NCBI GenBank assembly: GCA_001825665.1
Contig: MHXZ01000102.1
Location: forward strand, 1 to 64,000
Length of the DNA: 64,000 nt
Direction: 5' to 3'
DNA from: Planctomycetes bacterium GWF2_41_51
GTDB lineage: Bacteria > Planctomycetota > Phycisphaerae > Sedimentisphaerales > UBA12454
The translations under genes and the position numbers were made by a program. The notes beneath the pieces were generated by a model that saw nothing but the letters and a program-made list of their open reading frames with translations, had not been told where the DNA came from and did not search any database. Shown one piece after another: positions 27,234-35,684 of this stretch. Position 1 is the first letter of the stretch; each line of letters opens with the position of its first letter.

Positions 27234-28220
27234 CTAAGAGATTATATTCAGTATTTCTTCGAAATTTTTGCAGTAATGAGAGCATAATGCGTCAGTTTTG
27301 CTCTCAATAATGTTGCCGTCAGCAATGCCGATTGCGGTAAAGCCTGCCAATCTTATAGAAACTACTCCGGCGCCGCTATCTTCAATGCCAATAACCTGAT
27401 GACGATGCTCAAAGTCAATACCAAGCCCTATACGTGCGGTTTCTGCATAAAGCCATGGATGAGGCTTAGGTTCAAGTTCGCCAAGCGTACCGGGCTGACC
27501 ATCTGTGAAAGAATAACCTGCGTTTATTATAGCATCGTAAAACTTGCATGGGTCACCCATATCAAGCTGTCTGAAAGCATCGAGAATTTCAGGCCAGGCT
27601 TTTTCGTAAAGTCCCGAAGTTACAAGCCCTATTTTAATATTTTTTGCTTTCAAGGCATATAGAAAATCCTTCAAGCCTTCGGTCGGCTTGAAGGCATTTT
27701 TCCGTCCTCTGCCATTGACTATTTCCTGCATCTGAAAGCGTGTTATATCAAAATAATGACAACGCGCTTCTTCAACTGTTTTGTCAGGACAATATTTATG
27801 GATGCAATATTTTAAATGTTCGGAAACGCTGTGGCCTGATACAAAAGGCATATCCTTTTGTTCGAGCGAAAATTTCGGATTATCAAGAAGTTTCGCGGTG
27901 GTTTGTTCAATTATCCAAATCCAGAATTCTTCGCTGCGAACACTTGTGCCGTCGAGATCCATGAGAACTGCTTTTAACGGTTTATTCATGGATGCCGGCA
28001 ACAGGGGATAGATAGCCGGATAACCCATTTTAGATTTTACATAAGCGATTACTTTGCCGTTTAAATAGCATATAAATTCAACTTTATCATCGCCGGTGGC
28101 AAATATTTTTTCGACACCGTTGATTCCGACTGCATAAAAACCTTCGCCGCCTGAATCGCATTTAATAAGTTTGTCTTCGTTAAAAAGAAATCCATTCTTG
28201 TCATTACATTTGCAAATCAT
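27234..28220 (-). CDS. HAD-superfamily phosphatase with an N-terminal extension
   Basis: 328 residues. About 80 residues of unclear beta-rich sequence precede a HAD hydrolase: motif I VLMDLDGTSV, motif II IGLVTSG, a lysine in LEPKPHPWLY and motif IV VIGIEDSGAGV. Cytoplasmic. HAD enzymes of this type dephosphorylate small molecules, often sugar phosphates; the substrate cannot be read here. It lies between a GH38-like gene (14 bp upstream) and a GxGYxYP gene (9 bp downstream) with an AGGAC ribosome site, which suggests a role in handling the sugar released by the locus. The N-terminal extension is unusual for the family. Confidence 0.8.
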   Translation of the reverse strand: MICKCNDKNGFLFNEDKLIKCDSGGEGFYAVGINGVEKIFATGDDKVEFICYLNGKVIAYVKSKMGYPAIYPLLPASMNKPLKAVLMDLDGTSVRSEEFWIWIIEQTTAKLLDNPKFSLEQKDMPFVSGHSVSEHLKYCIHKYCPDKTVEEARCHYFDITRFQMQEIVNGRGRKNAFKPTEGLKDFLYALKAKNIKIGLVTSGLYEKAWPEILDAFRQLDMGDPCKFYDAIINAGYSFTDGQPGTLGELEPKPHPWLYAETARIGLGIDFEHRHQVIGIEDSGAGVVSIRLAGFTAIGIADGNIIESKTDALCSHYCKNFEEILNIIS

Positions 28221-28234
28221 TTTTCGTCCTGAAA

Positions 28235-31081
28235 TTAGTTTTTTAGTTTTAATAATATAGTTATAATTTTGTGTCCATCAGCTTGAATTTTAACAGAACC
28301 ATTCTTTATGACAAGCTCAGATTCTAAGGATTCATTAAGTTTAAGCAATGATGCGCCGCTGACAGGGATTATTGTATCTATCGAAGCGTCGATTTTTTCG
28401 CCTGATGTGTTCCAAAGCCTGATGAGGATGCCATCCTGGTTATCTGCTTTCTTTATCGCTGAAACCATCAGTTTGTCATTTGGCGAAATTTTAATCAGGC
28501 TGGCTGTTGATGGAAATTTTCCTTCATTTGGCACGCCCTGAACTGCATCGATTGAAACTTTAAATTGATAGGCTTTCTGCAAAATTCCTGCTTTATCCCA
28601 TGTGCCTTTATAAGGACAGACAGCATAATTGAATTCGAATGTGCCAAAGGAATGAAGACCTGTGTACTTATCATATTCTTCGGGAGTCATATCACTATTG
28701 GCAGTCATATATGCGCGTTGTGTACGGATTAATGTGACGGCAATAGTGCGATTTTCATCATCATGTATTTCATATTCACGAAGACCTTTATTTAAAATCG
28801 CAAGTCCGATATTTCCATCTTCGATAGCTGTGAAGTTCTGCATCGGCTGGAATGGATAAAAACCTTCAAAGTTATCGCCGTATTCGGTCCAGCTCATTCG
28901 TCGTTTTTCAACTGCGAATGCACTTTCAACCACGGCATAATCAGATTTTACATGGCTTGGGAAATTAACTCTCAACCGATGGTCACGTGCATCGTTGGAT
29001 AATCGAGTGCGAATTTTCAAATAACGCGAACCCTTTTCAAGCGTTAGCCATGTCGTAACGGGAATTATGCGAGTTTCTCTCATTCTGTCTTTGCCGTCTA
29101 TATTTGCGGCAGCGGGAATCGTGAGAGATAATTCAATTTTGTGAATACCTCGGAGCAAATTCGATTCCATCATTGTTATATTTGCGACAGAACCGAGACT
29201 TGTACGTACAAAATCTCTCTGAGGTGATTTCACAAGATGGGCACTTCCGATTTCACCATTATCTGTGAAATAATGCAAGTTTTCCATCTTGTGACCTGTT
29301 TCTTTATTAAGCAATGAAAATGTACCGTTAGCATTAATTTGAATCTTTAAATATTCATTTTCAAGTACTCCATTTTCACGTGCCATGAGTTTGCGATCGC
29401 TAATGACAGGGGGATGCATAACATAGCGGGCATCGCGAGGTCTAAGTGCGTATGTGGTATATCCCAAAGCGGGAATGCTTACTTCAAGAAGAATTCTTCG
29501 CCGAACAGCAGGCATCTTTATTCCATTCGTGTCAAGTTCGCGCTCGACTGCGATTGCAATATCTTCAACGCTCAAGCACTTATACTCTATCATATTGCCT
29601 TTATCGTCGATAATATCGAAATATTCGATGTTCTTGCTTGTACCGCCCATGCCTGTACAAGGGTCGATTATGCCATCTGAATCTCCGCCTTTAGCTAAAT
29701 CGATAATAACCTGCACGATCTCTTTGCGGTCAAAGGGCAGATTATTAAATAATGTGATGGTATGATCGGCTTGCTTGAAATTTGAAGAATCAATCTGGCT
29801 AAACAGGTAATGAGCACTGCGTGAGGTAACTTCCTGACCCACCATTTTTGCAATCGAGAAATTATAAAGCATATCCTCATGAGCCTGGTCAACTGCTGCG
29901 CCGCAAATACTATCGTGAGCCTGATTCAGAAGCAAATGTTTCCATGCTCGATTGAGTATAGTTTCAGGGTACTCACAGCCGAGCATATAAGAAATTGAGG
30001 CCAAAGGTTCTGCATGATATAACATGGCAGTTTCACATTGCTCGTTAAGCAATTTAAGGCGCATTCTCGAACTGTGTGTTGCTCCTAAAAGGCCGTTAAA
30101 ACCGTGTTCTACCGCGGGATTACGCAATTCTCCATTATGAACAGGCATATCGGATAATTTAGTTTCCGAGGTGATTTTTGCCATGTATTCATCGAGCGAA
30201 CTTTGAACAAATTCTATATCAGGTGAAATTTTATTCAGTTCGGCAATCATATCCGGCAGGAGAATGAAAGGTACATCGTTATCTTCCATATTAAGTGCAA
30301 GAATGTTATCACCTATTGCGTAAGGACCTGCCTGCTTCATTATGCGGTCGATTGCTTCTTTTAATTTAGTTTTATCTTTGTTGAAAGTCTTTTCTTCTTT
30401 AAGCAGTTTGAATGCCCGTTCATAATGAGTTTCATCGCACATATGAAGTGGAATATTCTGTCGATTATAATTATAAGATAAATCTCTTGGAGGCTTTGAT
30501 AAGACTAATGGCTGGTGAACATAGAAAAACCAATTTGTTCGTGTAACTTCATCGAATGTTCTTAATGTATGAAGTTTTGATCCATCCGCGCCTTTCCACA
30601 TGAAAAAGGGTTTAAGGAAATATTTGTTTGTTCCACGATAAAAAATCGCATTAGTAATACCGAAACCATTGTATATTTGAGGGAGTTGAGAAGTTTGGCC
30701 GTATGACGTTGCGGTGTAACCGCTTTTCATCGTACCACCATGTTCTTTCGCCATTTCCTGACCTAATTTAATGTTCCTGATAAGAGCTTCGGGAGCAACA
30801 GTGAATGTGTCGGGAAGTGTGTACCAATTTACAAGTTGGACACGGCCTGTTTTTATAAGTTTTTGAAGTTTTTCTTTGTTTTCCGGTCGAACGGTCAAAT
30901 AATCTTCAATCACAACCATACCGCCGTCAAGACAATAAACCTTATATGAAGGTTTGCTTTCGAGTGTTTCAATCATTGAATCTACAAGTTCCATTAATCT
31001 TGGTTTTGATTGTTCAGCGGTGTGCCGCCATTCTCTATCCCAATGTGTACCTGAAATTACGTGAATTGTTTTTTTGCCCAT
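28235..31081 (-). CDS. GH38-like alpha-mannosidase homologue with altered nucleophile position
   Basis: 948 residues. The start at 31081 (MGKKTIHV) is preferred because TAGGA lies just upstream; the track start at 31108 adds nine residues without a ribosome site. No signal peptide, so it is cytoplasmic. It opens with the GH38 metal motif SGTHWDREWR and has LLNQAHDSICGAAVDQAHED in the helical region. At the place of the usual catalytic Asp (DSFGH or DSFGQ) it reads TATSYGQTSQLPQ, that is Thr instead of Asp. This Asp is both nucleophile and zinc ligand in characterised GH38 enzymes, so the reaction may differ or be lost. First gene of the - strand operon with the HAD and GxGYxYP genes. Confidence 0.75.
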   Translation of the reverse strand: MGKKTIHVISGTHWDREWRHTAEQSKPRLMELVDSMIETLESKPSYKVYCLDGGMVVIEDYLTVRPENKEKLQKLIKTGRVQLVNWYTLPDTFTVAPEALIRNIKLGQEMAKEHGGTMKSGYTATSYGQTSQLPQIYNGFGITNAIFYRGTNKYFLKPFFMWKGADGSKLHTLRTFDEVTRTNWFFYVHQPLVLSKPPRDLSYNYNRQNIPLHMCDETHYERAFKLLKEEKTFNKDKTKLKEAIDRIMKQAGPYAIGDNILALNMEDNDVPFILLPDMIAELNKISPDIEFVQSSLDEYMAKITSETKLSDMPVHNGELRNPAVEHGFNGLLGATHSSRMRLKLLNEQCETAMLYHAEPLASISYMLGCEYPETILNRAWKHLLLNQAHDSICGAAVDQAHEDMLYNFSIAKMVGQEVTSRSAHYLFSQIDSSNFKQADHTITLFNNLPFDRKEIVQVIIDLAKGGDSDGIIDPCTGMGGTSKNIEYFDIIDDKGNMIEYKCLSVEDIAIAVERELDTNGIKMPAVRRRILLEVSIPALGYTTYALRPRDARYVMHPPVISDRKLMARENGVLENEYLKIQINANGTFSLLNKETGHKMENLHYFTDNGEIGSAHLVKSPQRDFVRTSLGSVANITMMESNLLRGIHKIELSLTIPAAANIDGKDRMRETRIIPVTTWLTLEKGSRYLKIRTRLSNDARDHRLRVNFPSHVKSDYAVVESAFAVEKRRMSWTEYGDNFEGFYPFQPMQNFTAIEDGNIGLAILNKGLREYEIHDDENRTIAVTLIRTQRAYMTANSDMTPEEYDKYTGLHSFGTFEFNYAVCPYKGTWDKAGILQKAYQFKVSIDAVQGVPNEGKFPSTASLIKISPNDKLMVSAIKKADNQDGILIRLWNTSGEKIDASIDTIIPVSGASLLKLNESLESELVIKNGSVKIQADGHKIITILLKLKN

Positions 31082-31196
31082 TGTTCCTAACTCCATAAGT
31101 TCTGTCATTAAAACATTAAAATAATTGCATCCAGCATGTCTTTATTTTATACTATAAGTGTGTAAAGCTTATGTATATAGAAATGCATTAATGCTC

Positions 31197-31225
31197 ATTT
31201 TACTAAATTTAATAAGGATTGTCAA
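31197..31225 (-). promoter_or_regulatory. promoter of the - strand GH38-like operon
   Basis: On the - strand TTGACA (31225-31220) and TAAAAT (31202-31197) are separated by exactly 17 nt. The palindrome at 31240-31256 lies just upstream of the -35 box. Confidence 0.6.
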
Positions 31226-31239
31226 TGGTGTTTAAGTGT

Positions 31240-31256
31240 AAAATGTACAACATTTT
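31240..31256. promoter_or_regulatory. palindromic operator candidate in the divergent promoter region
   Basis: AAAATGT-ACA-ACATTTT is a perfect 7-bp inverted repeat with a 3-nt centre, containing TGTACA. It sits between the divergent promoters, beside a GntR/LacI-type regulator gene. It resembles AraR-type operators in general form (T-rich flanks around a GTAC core). Binding by the 31364 product is inference. Confidence 0.5.
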
Positions 31257-31310
31257 GAGATTTGGATACATAGTAGTATGAATATATTGTATTAGATGTG
31301 TATTTAGTTC

Positions 31311-31339
31311 TTGACATTTTGTACGTAATCGGATATATT
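31311..31339 (+). promoter_or_regulatory. promoter of the GntR/LacI regulator gene
   Basis: TTGACA and TATATT with a 17-nt spacer. The spacer begins TTTTGTACGTAAT, a second GTAC-core site partly like the palindrome 60 bp upstream, which would allow autorepression. The regulator's start at 31364 follows 24 bp after the -10 box with AGGAAG between. Confidence 0.6.
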
Positions 31340-31363
31340 AATTTTGTTATCAGGAAGATATGT

Positions 31364-32536
31364 ATGAATGAATACAATAATTCAGTCCTTAACGATTCAT
31401 CGGTATCGTTGGAAAAAAGTCGCCCTGTTTATGAACAGCTTTGCGGCAAACTGAAGATTTACATCAAGGATGAAAAATTAAAAGAGGGGGATCGTTTTCC
31501 ATCAATCTATGCACTCTCAAAAAAATGGCAGGTAAATTATCGAACATTAAGAGCTGCTTTTGGGCTCCTTGAAAAAGATGGTTTAGTAGATTATACACCA
31601 AACCGAGGCGCAACTGTCAAAAAGAACGACTATGCCAAAAAAACAGCATCCATACTTTATGTTCGATGGCAGGCAGACGCATTTTGTGTTGCCATTTCTG
31701 ACGGCATACAGCGTTATGCAAGCGAGCACGGACTTGCTTATCTTATGGTAGATGCACGCTTATCGCATGAACTTTTTCTTGATGCAATTACTCACCCAGG
31801 CCAAGGCGTTGACGGCATAATTATCGTACCTGAAGATTCGCCTGAATATGTAAACGCTATTGAGCAAACAATACAATCAGGAAGGAAGGTTGTATTTCTT
31901 GACAGAGTTTTGCCGATCGCAAAAGCAAGTTCAGTATGTGCGGACCATTTTTCAGGCGCTTATCAAGCTGTTAATCATTTGCTTCTTCAGCATGATGGAA
32001 GGCCGGTCTATTATCTTGGGCCGGTCAAATCGCCAAGTTCTTGCCAGAATTGGGTCAAAGGCTGGAAAGAAGCAATGCACAGCCATAATCTTTATGACAT
32101 CGATAAGTATTGCATCGATAGTGAAGCGATTAAAGCTGAATTAGGTTTTGAAAATCTTAATCGCAGTGACGCTCTTGTGCGTATCGCAAAACGATTTTTC
32201 GAAATAAAACATGAAAAGGTTTACAGTATTTTTGCAGGCAACAATTATGTGGCAAGAGGTATTTATGTTGCCGCTGAAGAATTAGGTTTAAAAATCGGTA
32301 AAGATGTATTTGTAGCAGGATCGGGGGACGCGCCGAGAAGCGAAACATTTTCAGTACCGCTTTCAAGTATTTGGCAAAACAGTGAGCAAGTAGGCTATGA
32401 AGGTGCAAAGATTTTGCATGAATTGATTACGGGTTCATTGAAAAAACCTATTCATCGATTGGTTCCTGCAAAATTGGTTATCCGTGAAAGCAGTGTAGCG
32501 GCGGATAGTAAAAATAAATCAACACAGATAGGGTAA
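31364..32536 (+). CDS. GntR-type HTH / LacI-type sugar-binding transcriptional regulator (AraR architecture)
   Basis: 390 residues from ATG 31364 (CAGGAAG ribosome site); the track start at 31298 lies inside the promoter. The N-terminus is a GntR winged helix (RPVYEQLCGKLKIYIKDEKL, GDRFPSIYALSKKWQVNYRTLRAAF, GLVDYTPNRGATV). The rest is a LacI-like effector-binding domain (VDGIIIVPEDSP, VCADHFSGAYQAVNHLL, SIFAGNNYVARGIY). This architecture is that of AraR-like repressors that sense a sugar, L-arabinose in the Bacillus case. It probably controls the divergent GH38 operon and its own downstream genes; the ligand is not known here. Confidence 0.88.
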   Translation: MNEYNNSVLNDSSVSLEKSRPVYEQLCGKLKIYIKDEKLKEGDRFPSIYALSKKWQVNYRTLRAAFGLLEKDGLVDYTPNRGATVKKNDYAKKTASILYVRWQADAFCVAISDGIQRYASEHGLAYLMVDARLSHELFLDAITHPGQGVDGIIIVPEDSPEYVNAIEQTIQSGRKVVFLDRVLPIAKASSVCADHFSGAYQAVNHLLLQHDGRPVYYLGPVKSPSSCQNWVKGWKEAMHSHNLYDIDKYCIDSEAIKAELGFENLNRSDALVRIAKRFFEIKHEKVYSIFAGNNYVARGIYVAAEELGLKIGKDVFVAGSGDAPRSETFSVPLSSIWQNSEQVGYEGAKILHELITGSLKKPIHRLVPAKLVIRESSVAADSKNKSTQIG

Positions 32537-32539
32537 GGA

Positions 32540-33475
32540 ATGCGAAACTATAAACCATTCGTAATGTTCTATATGTCATTATTTTGGGGTTTGACTGTGG
32601 TATCACCTGCGAATGGTTATGAATGCCTTGATGATAATTTTATGCGATGTAAAACTTCTTCGAATAGCCCCCTGACATCAACAGCTAATTTTCAATTAAC
32701 CAGCGGGAATCCGGAAATTGCGGTATATGATGAATATAATGTTTTCACTAATTCTAAAAAAATGACCGCTCGTCTTTCATTATTCGGCAATCCAGGCAGT
32801 GGAACACAAAAAACTGAACTTACGCGTATCTTTGACGATATTATAGAGCATGCTGAAACGGCCTATACATGTTCATTTGACATCTTTATTGATGGCAATT
32901 GGACTGAATCTTCTACGAATCGCGCAGAAGTATATTTTGCGAAAGATTCTGATTTGATGTTTGCTTATGAAATTCGCGGCGACAGCCATTTATTTAACGC
33001 CAGGCGGATATCTGATGGTCAGTGGTATAATAAATTTTCCCAATTGCAGGCAAGGCCAATAGGTTGGAATCATATTGATATAGTGGTTTATCCAGATATA
33101 AGTAGCGGGGTGTTGGAATTTTATATTAACGGGATATTGATGTGCGTTTACGAAGACAGCGATGCTTTTGGCTTCCCTGGAAATTTTAATGCACAATTTG
33201 TTGACAGAATTGCATTTATTGTTTGGGTTAATAATCAAGGGCCGAGTTTAACCAATTCGATTTATATAGACAATATTTATGTACAGTCAGGCGCAAATCC
33301 AATTCTTGGGGGAGATTTCGATAAAATTAGCGGAGTTAATTTTAAAGATTTCAACACAATAGCCACTCAATGGCTTTTGGGGCAGCAATGCGGACTTGAG
33401 GGAGATTTGAATAATGATTGTACGGTTGACATAACAGATTTTGAGATGTTTGTATCAAACTGGCTTATAGAATGA
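32540..33475 (+). CDS. secreted beta-sandwich protein with C-terminal dockerin-like repeats
   Basis: 311 residues, starting 3 bp after the regulator stop. Signal peptide ends about VSPANG-YEC. Residues about 27-250 are the third copy of the module seen at 21502 and 24430 (DLMFAYEIRGDSHLFNARRISDGQW, FNAQFVDRIAF). The last ~55 residues carry two dockerin-like repeats (KISGVNFKDFNTIATQWL and GDLNNDCTVDITDFEMFVSNWL). In planctomycetes such repeats occur on many secreted proteins; a partner cohesin is not visible here. No catalytic motif. The function is unknown; probably glycan binding or surface display. Confidence 0.68.
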   Translation: MRNYKPFVMFYMSLFWGLTVVSPANGYECLDDNFMRCKTSSNSPLTSTANFQLTSGNPEIAVYDEYNVFTNSKKMTARLSLFGNPGSGTQKTELTRIFDDIIEHAETAYTCSFDIFIDGNWTESSTNRAEVYFAKDSDLMFAYEIRGDSHLFNARRISDGQWYNKFSQLQARPIGWNHIDIVVYPDISSGVLEFYINGILMCVYEDSDAFGFPGNFNAQFVDRIAFIVWVNNQGPSLTNSIYIDNIYVQSGANPILGGDFDKISGVNFKDFNTIATQWLLGQQCGLEGDLNNDCTVDITDFEMFVSNWLIE

Positions 33476-33521
33476 AGCATGACATAAATTTGTCCGTAAC
33501 GAAAATTGCACAGGAGTAAAA

Positions 33522-35540
33522 ATGCATTTAGCAGTGATAGACTATGCCATAATTTTATTTTATATGGCGACCCTTGTTGTCATAGGAAGGGTTCTGCGAA
33601 AGCAAGCCTCGGGCAGTATGGATGACTACTTTCTTGCCGGAAGGAAAATGCCTTGGTGGCTCCTTGGTCTTTCAAATATGGCCGCATGGCTGGATATGAC
33701 AGGTACCATGGTTATAACGTCATTTCTATTTATGCTTGGTCCTCGAGGGCTTTACATCGAATTTCGCGGCGGCGCGTGCTTAGTATTGGTTTTTCTAATG
33801 TTATGGCTGGGCAAATGGCATCGTCGAAGCGGTGTAATTACCGGTGCCGAGTGGATAATATATCGCTTTGGTTCTGATGTTTGGGGGCATTTTGCGCGTT
33901 TGGTTACCGTGGTTGCAACAGTGGTAACTACCGTTGGAATGTTGGCGTATTCTTTTAAAGGCGCGGGACTTTTTCTGGCGATGTTTGTTCCATTTTCACC
34001 GTTTACCTGTACTTTAATTATGGTGGCTATAACTACGTTATATACATTGGAAGCCGGTTTTTACGGTGTGGTTTTTTCTGATGTGTTTCAATCGATTTGT
34101 ATCTGGATCGGTGTTATTTTCATTGTGATAATGGCTGTAAGCAAGATCGTGGGAGGAGAGAACCTCGCCGCGGTCGCATATTCCGTTACTGGCAATCAGA
34201 GCTGGACTACTACCTTTCCGCAGTGGCATACACCAATGCCTAAAGGGTATGAGCAGTATAGTTTTCTGACAGGGATTGTGATGATTTACCTGCTTAAATC
34301 AATTTTACAGGGGCTTGGCATTGGACAGGATCCAAAATATTTTGGCGCTCGCAGTGATAGAGACTGCGGCTTTTTAAGTTTCAGCAGCGGTTGGTTTATG
34401 ATGCTCAGATGGCCGTTGATGTTGGGCTTTGCAATACTTGGACTTTTTCTCGTTCGTGATCTTTTTCCCGATCAGTCAGTACTGACGCAAAGTGCTGATC
34501 TTATAAAAAATCATCTCGGACCGGTAAGTGCAAGCAGATGGCCGGAAGTTATCGCTAATATCATGAATCATCCGGACTCATATTCGCCTGAGCTTATTGG
34601 GGGTATTAAATCGATTATGGGGCCGGACTGGTCAACAAAGATTAGCTTGTTAAGCCATCAGGGCACTATTGATCCTGAACGCATATTACCGGCAGTGATT
34701 CTTTATAACCTTCCGATAGGGTTGCGTGGATTATTGATAGTGGCATTATTGGCAGCGGCCATGTCAACTTTCAACGCGCTCATTAATATCGCAGCCGGAT
34801 TTCTTACTCGCGATCTTTATCAAGGTTATATACGACCTCGTGCGGGTAATAAGGAATTAATTTACATCAGTTATGCCTCCAGCGTTCTTCTTGTAATGCT
34901 GGGCATGTTAATGGCCTATAGCACCAGGAGTATTAACGATATCTGGGGATGGCTCACAGTCGGGCTTGTGGGTGGTCTTTCTGTACCTGGTATATTGCGG
35001 CTTTATTGGTGGCGTTTTAATTCAGGCGGCTTTGCAATAGGTACTATCGTCGGATTATTTACCGCTGTCGGTCAACGAATCTTTTTCAGTGATTTGCCTG
35101 AGATGCAGCAGTTTACTTTCCTTACGACAGCCGGTCTCATTGGCAGTATTATCGGAACATATTTGACTAAACCGACAGACCAAAAAGTTCTCGAGCATTT
35201 CTACAAAACTACGCGACCATTCGGATTATGGGCACCGTTCAAATCCATATTGGCTGCTAAGCAGCGAAGTATAATGGAAAAGGAACATCGCAACGATCTC
35301 ATTGCCATTCCTTTTGCCTTGTGCTGGCTTGTAACAATGCTTATGGCTCCGATGCAATTGATGATTGGCGAGTATAAGAGTTTTGCCATAACATTGGGAT
35401 TATTATTAATCGCACTGGCCGGGTTATACGTATTTTGGTATCGGCCGTTGAACCTGGCTCACAAACTTTCAGAATTGGAAAAAACAAATAGTGCACATGT
35501 GAACTCTGAAATAACCTCAGTATCTCGGAATAGTAACTAA
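33522..35540 (+). CDS. sodium:solute symporter family transporter
   Basis: 672 residues with a GGAG ribosome site. Many hydrophobic helices and the SSS-family pattern DDYFLAGRKMPWWLLGLSNMAAW near the start, then YRFGSDVWGHFARLV and LLAAAMSTFNALINIAAGFLTRDLY, a typical later block of the family. It should couple sodium entry to uptake of a solute; the sugar-locus setting suggests a mono- or oligosaccharide, but the substrate cannot be read. The C-terminal ~100 residues have two more helices and a hydrophilic tail. It is 46 bp downstream of the dockerin-type gene. Confidence 0.88.
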   Translation: MHLAVIDYAIILFYMATLVVIGRVLRKQASGSMDDYFLAGRKMPWWLLGLSNMAAWLDMTGTMVITSFLFMLGPRGLYIEFRGGACLVLVFLMLWLGKWHRRSGVITGAEWIIYRFGSDVWGHFARLVTVVATVVTTVGMLAYSFKGAGLFLAMFVPFSPFTCTLIMVAITTLYTLEAGFYGVVFSDVFQSICIWIGVIFIVIMAVSKIVGGENLAAVAYSVTGNQSWTTTFPQWHTPMPKGYEQYSFLTGIVMIYLLKSILQGLGIGQDPKYFGARSDRDCGFLSFSSGWFMMLRWPLMLGFAILGLFLVRDLFPDQSVLTQSADLIKNHLGPVSASRWPEVIANIMNHPDSYSPELIGGIKSIMGPDWSTKISLLSHQGTIDPERILPAVILYNLPIGLRGLLIVALLAAAMSTFNALINIAAGFLTRDLYQGYIRPRAGNKELIYISYASSVLLVMLGMLMAYSTRSINDIWGWLTVGLVGGLSVPGILRLYWWRFNSGGFAIGTIVGLFTAVGQRIFFSDLPEMQQFTFLTTAGLIGSIIGTYLTKPTDQKVLEHFYKTTRPFGLWAPFKSILAAKQRSIMEKEHRNDLIAIPFALCWLVTMLMAPMQLMIGEYKSFAITLGLLLIALAGLYVFWYRPLNLAHKLSELEKTNSAHVNSEITSVSRNSN

Positions 35541-35624
35541 TATATGGCAATTTGTGTGCTTGTTATGGGGTGGTTAAAATTGGTAAAATACAGAAGTATG
35601 AGGGACATAAAAATGCATACGGAA

Positions 35625-35641
35625 TGTAACAAAGCGTTACA
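35625..35641. promoter_or_regulatory. palindrome upstream of the CBM9-like gene
   Basis: TGTAAC-AAAGC-GTTACA, a 6-bp inverted repeat, 44 bp upstream of the next start. It has no sequence link to the 31240 palindrome. Could be an operator; weakly supported. Confidence 0.25.
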
Positions 35642-35684
35642 AGCGCACTTTAAATATTAACATTTTTTTAAGGAGGCAGATTGT

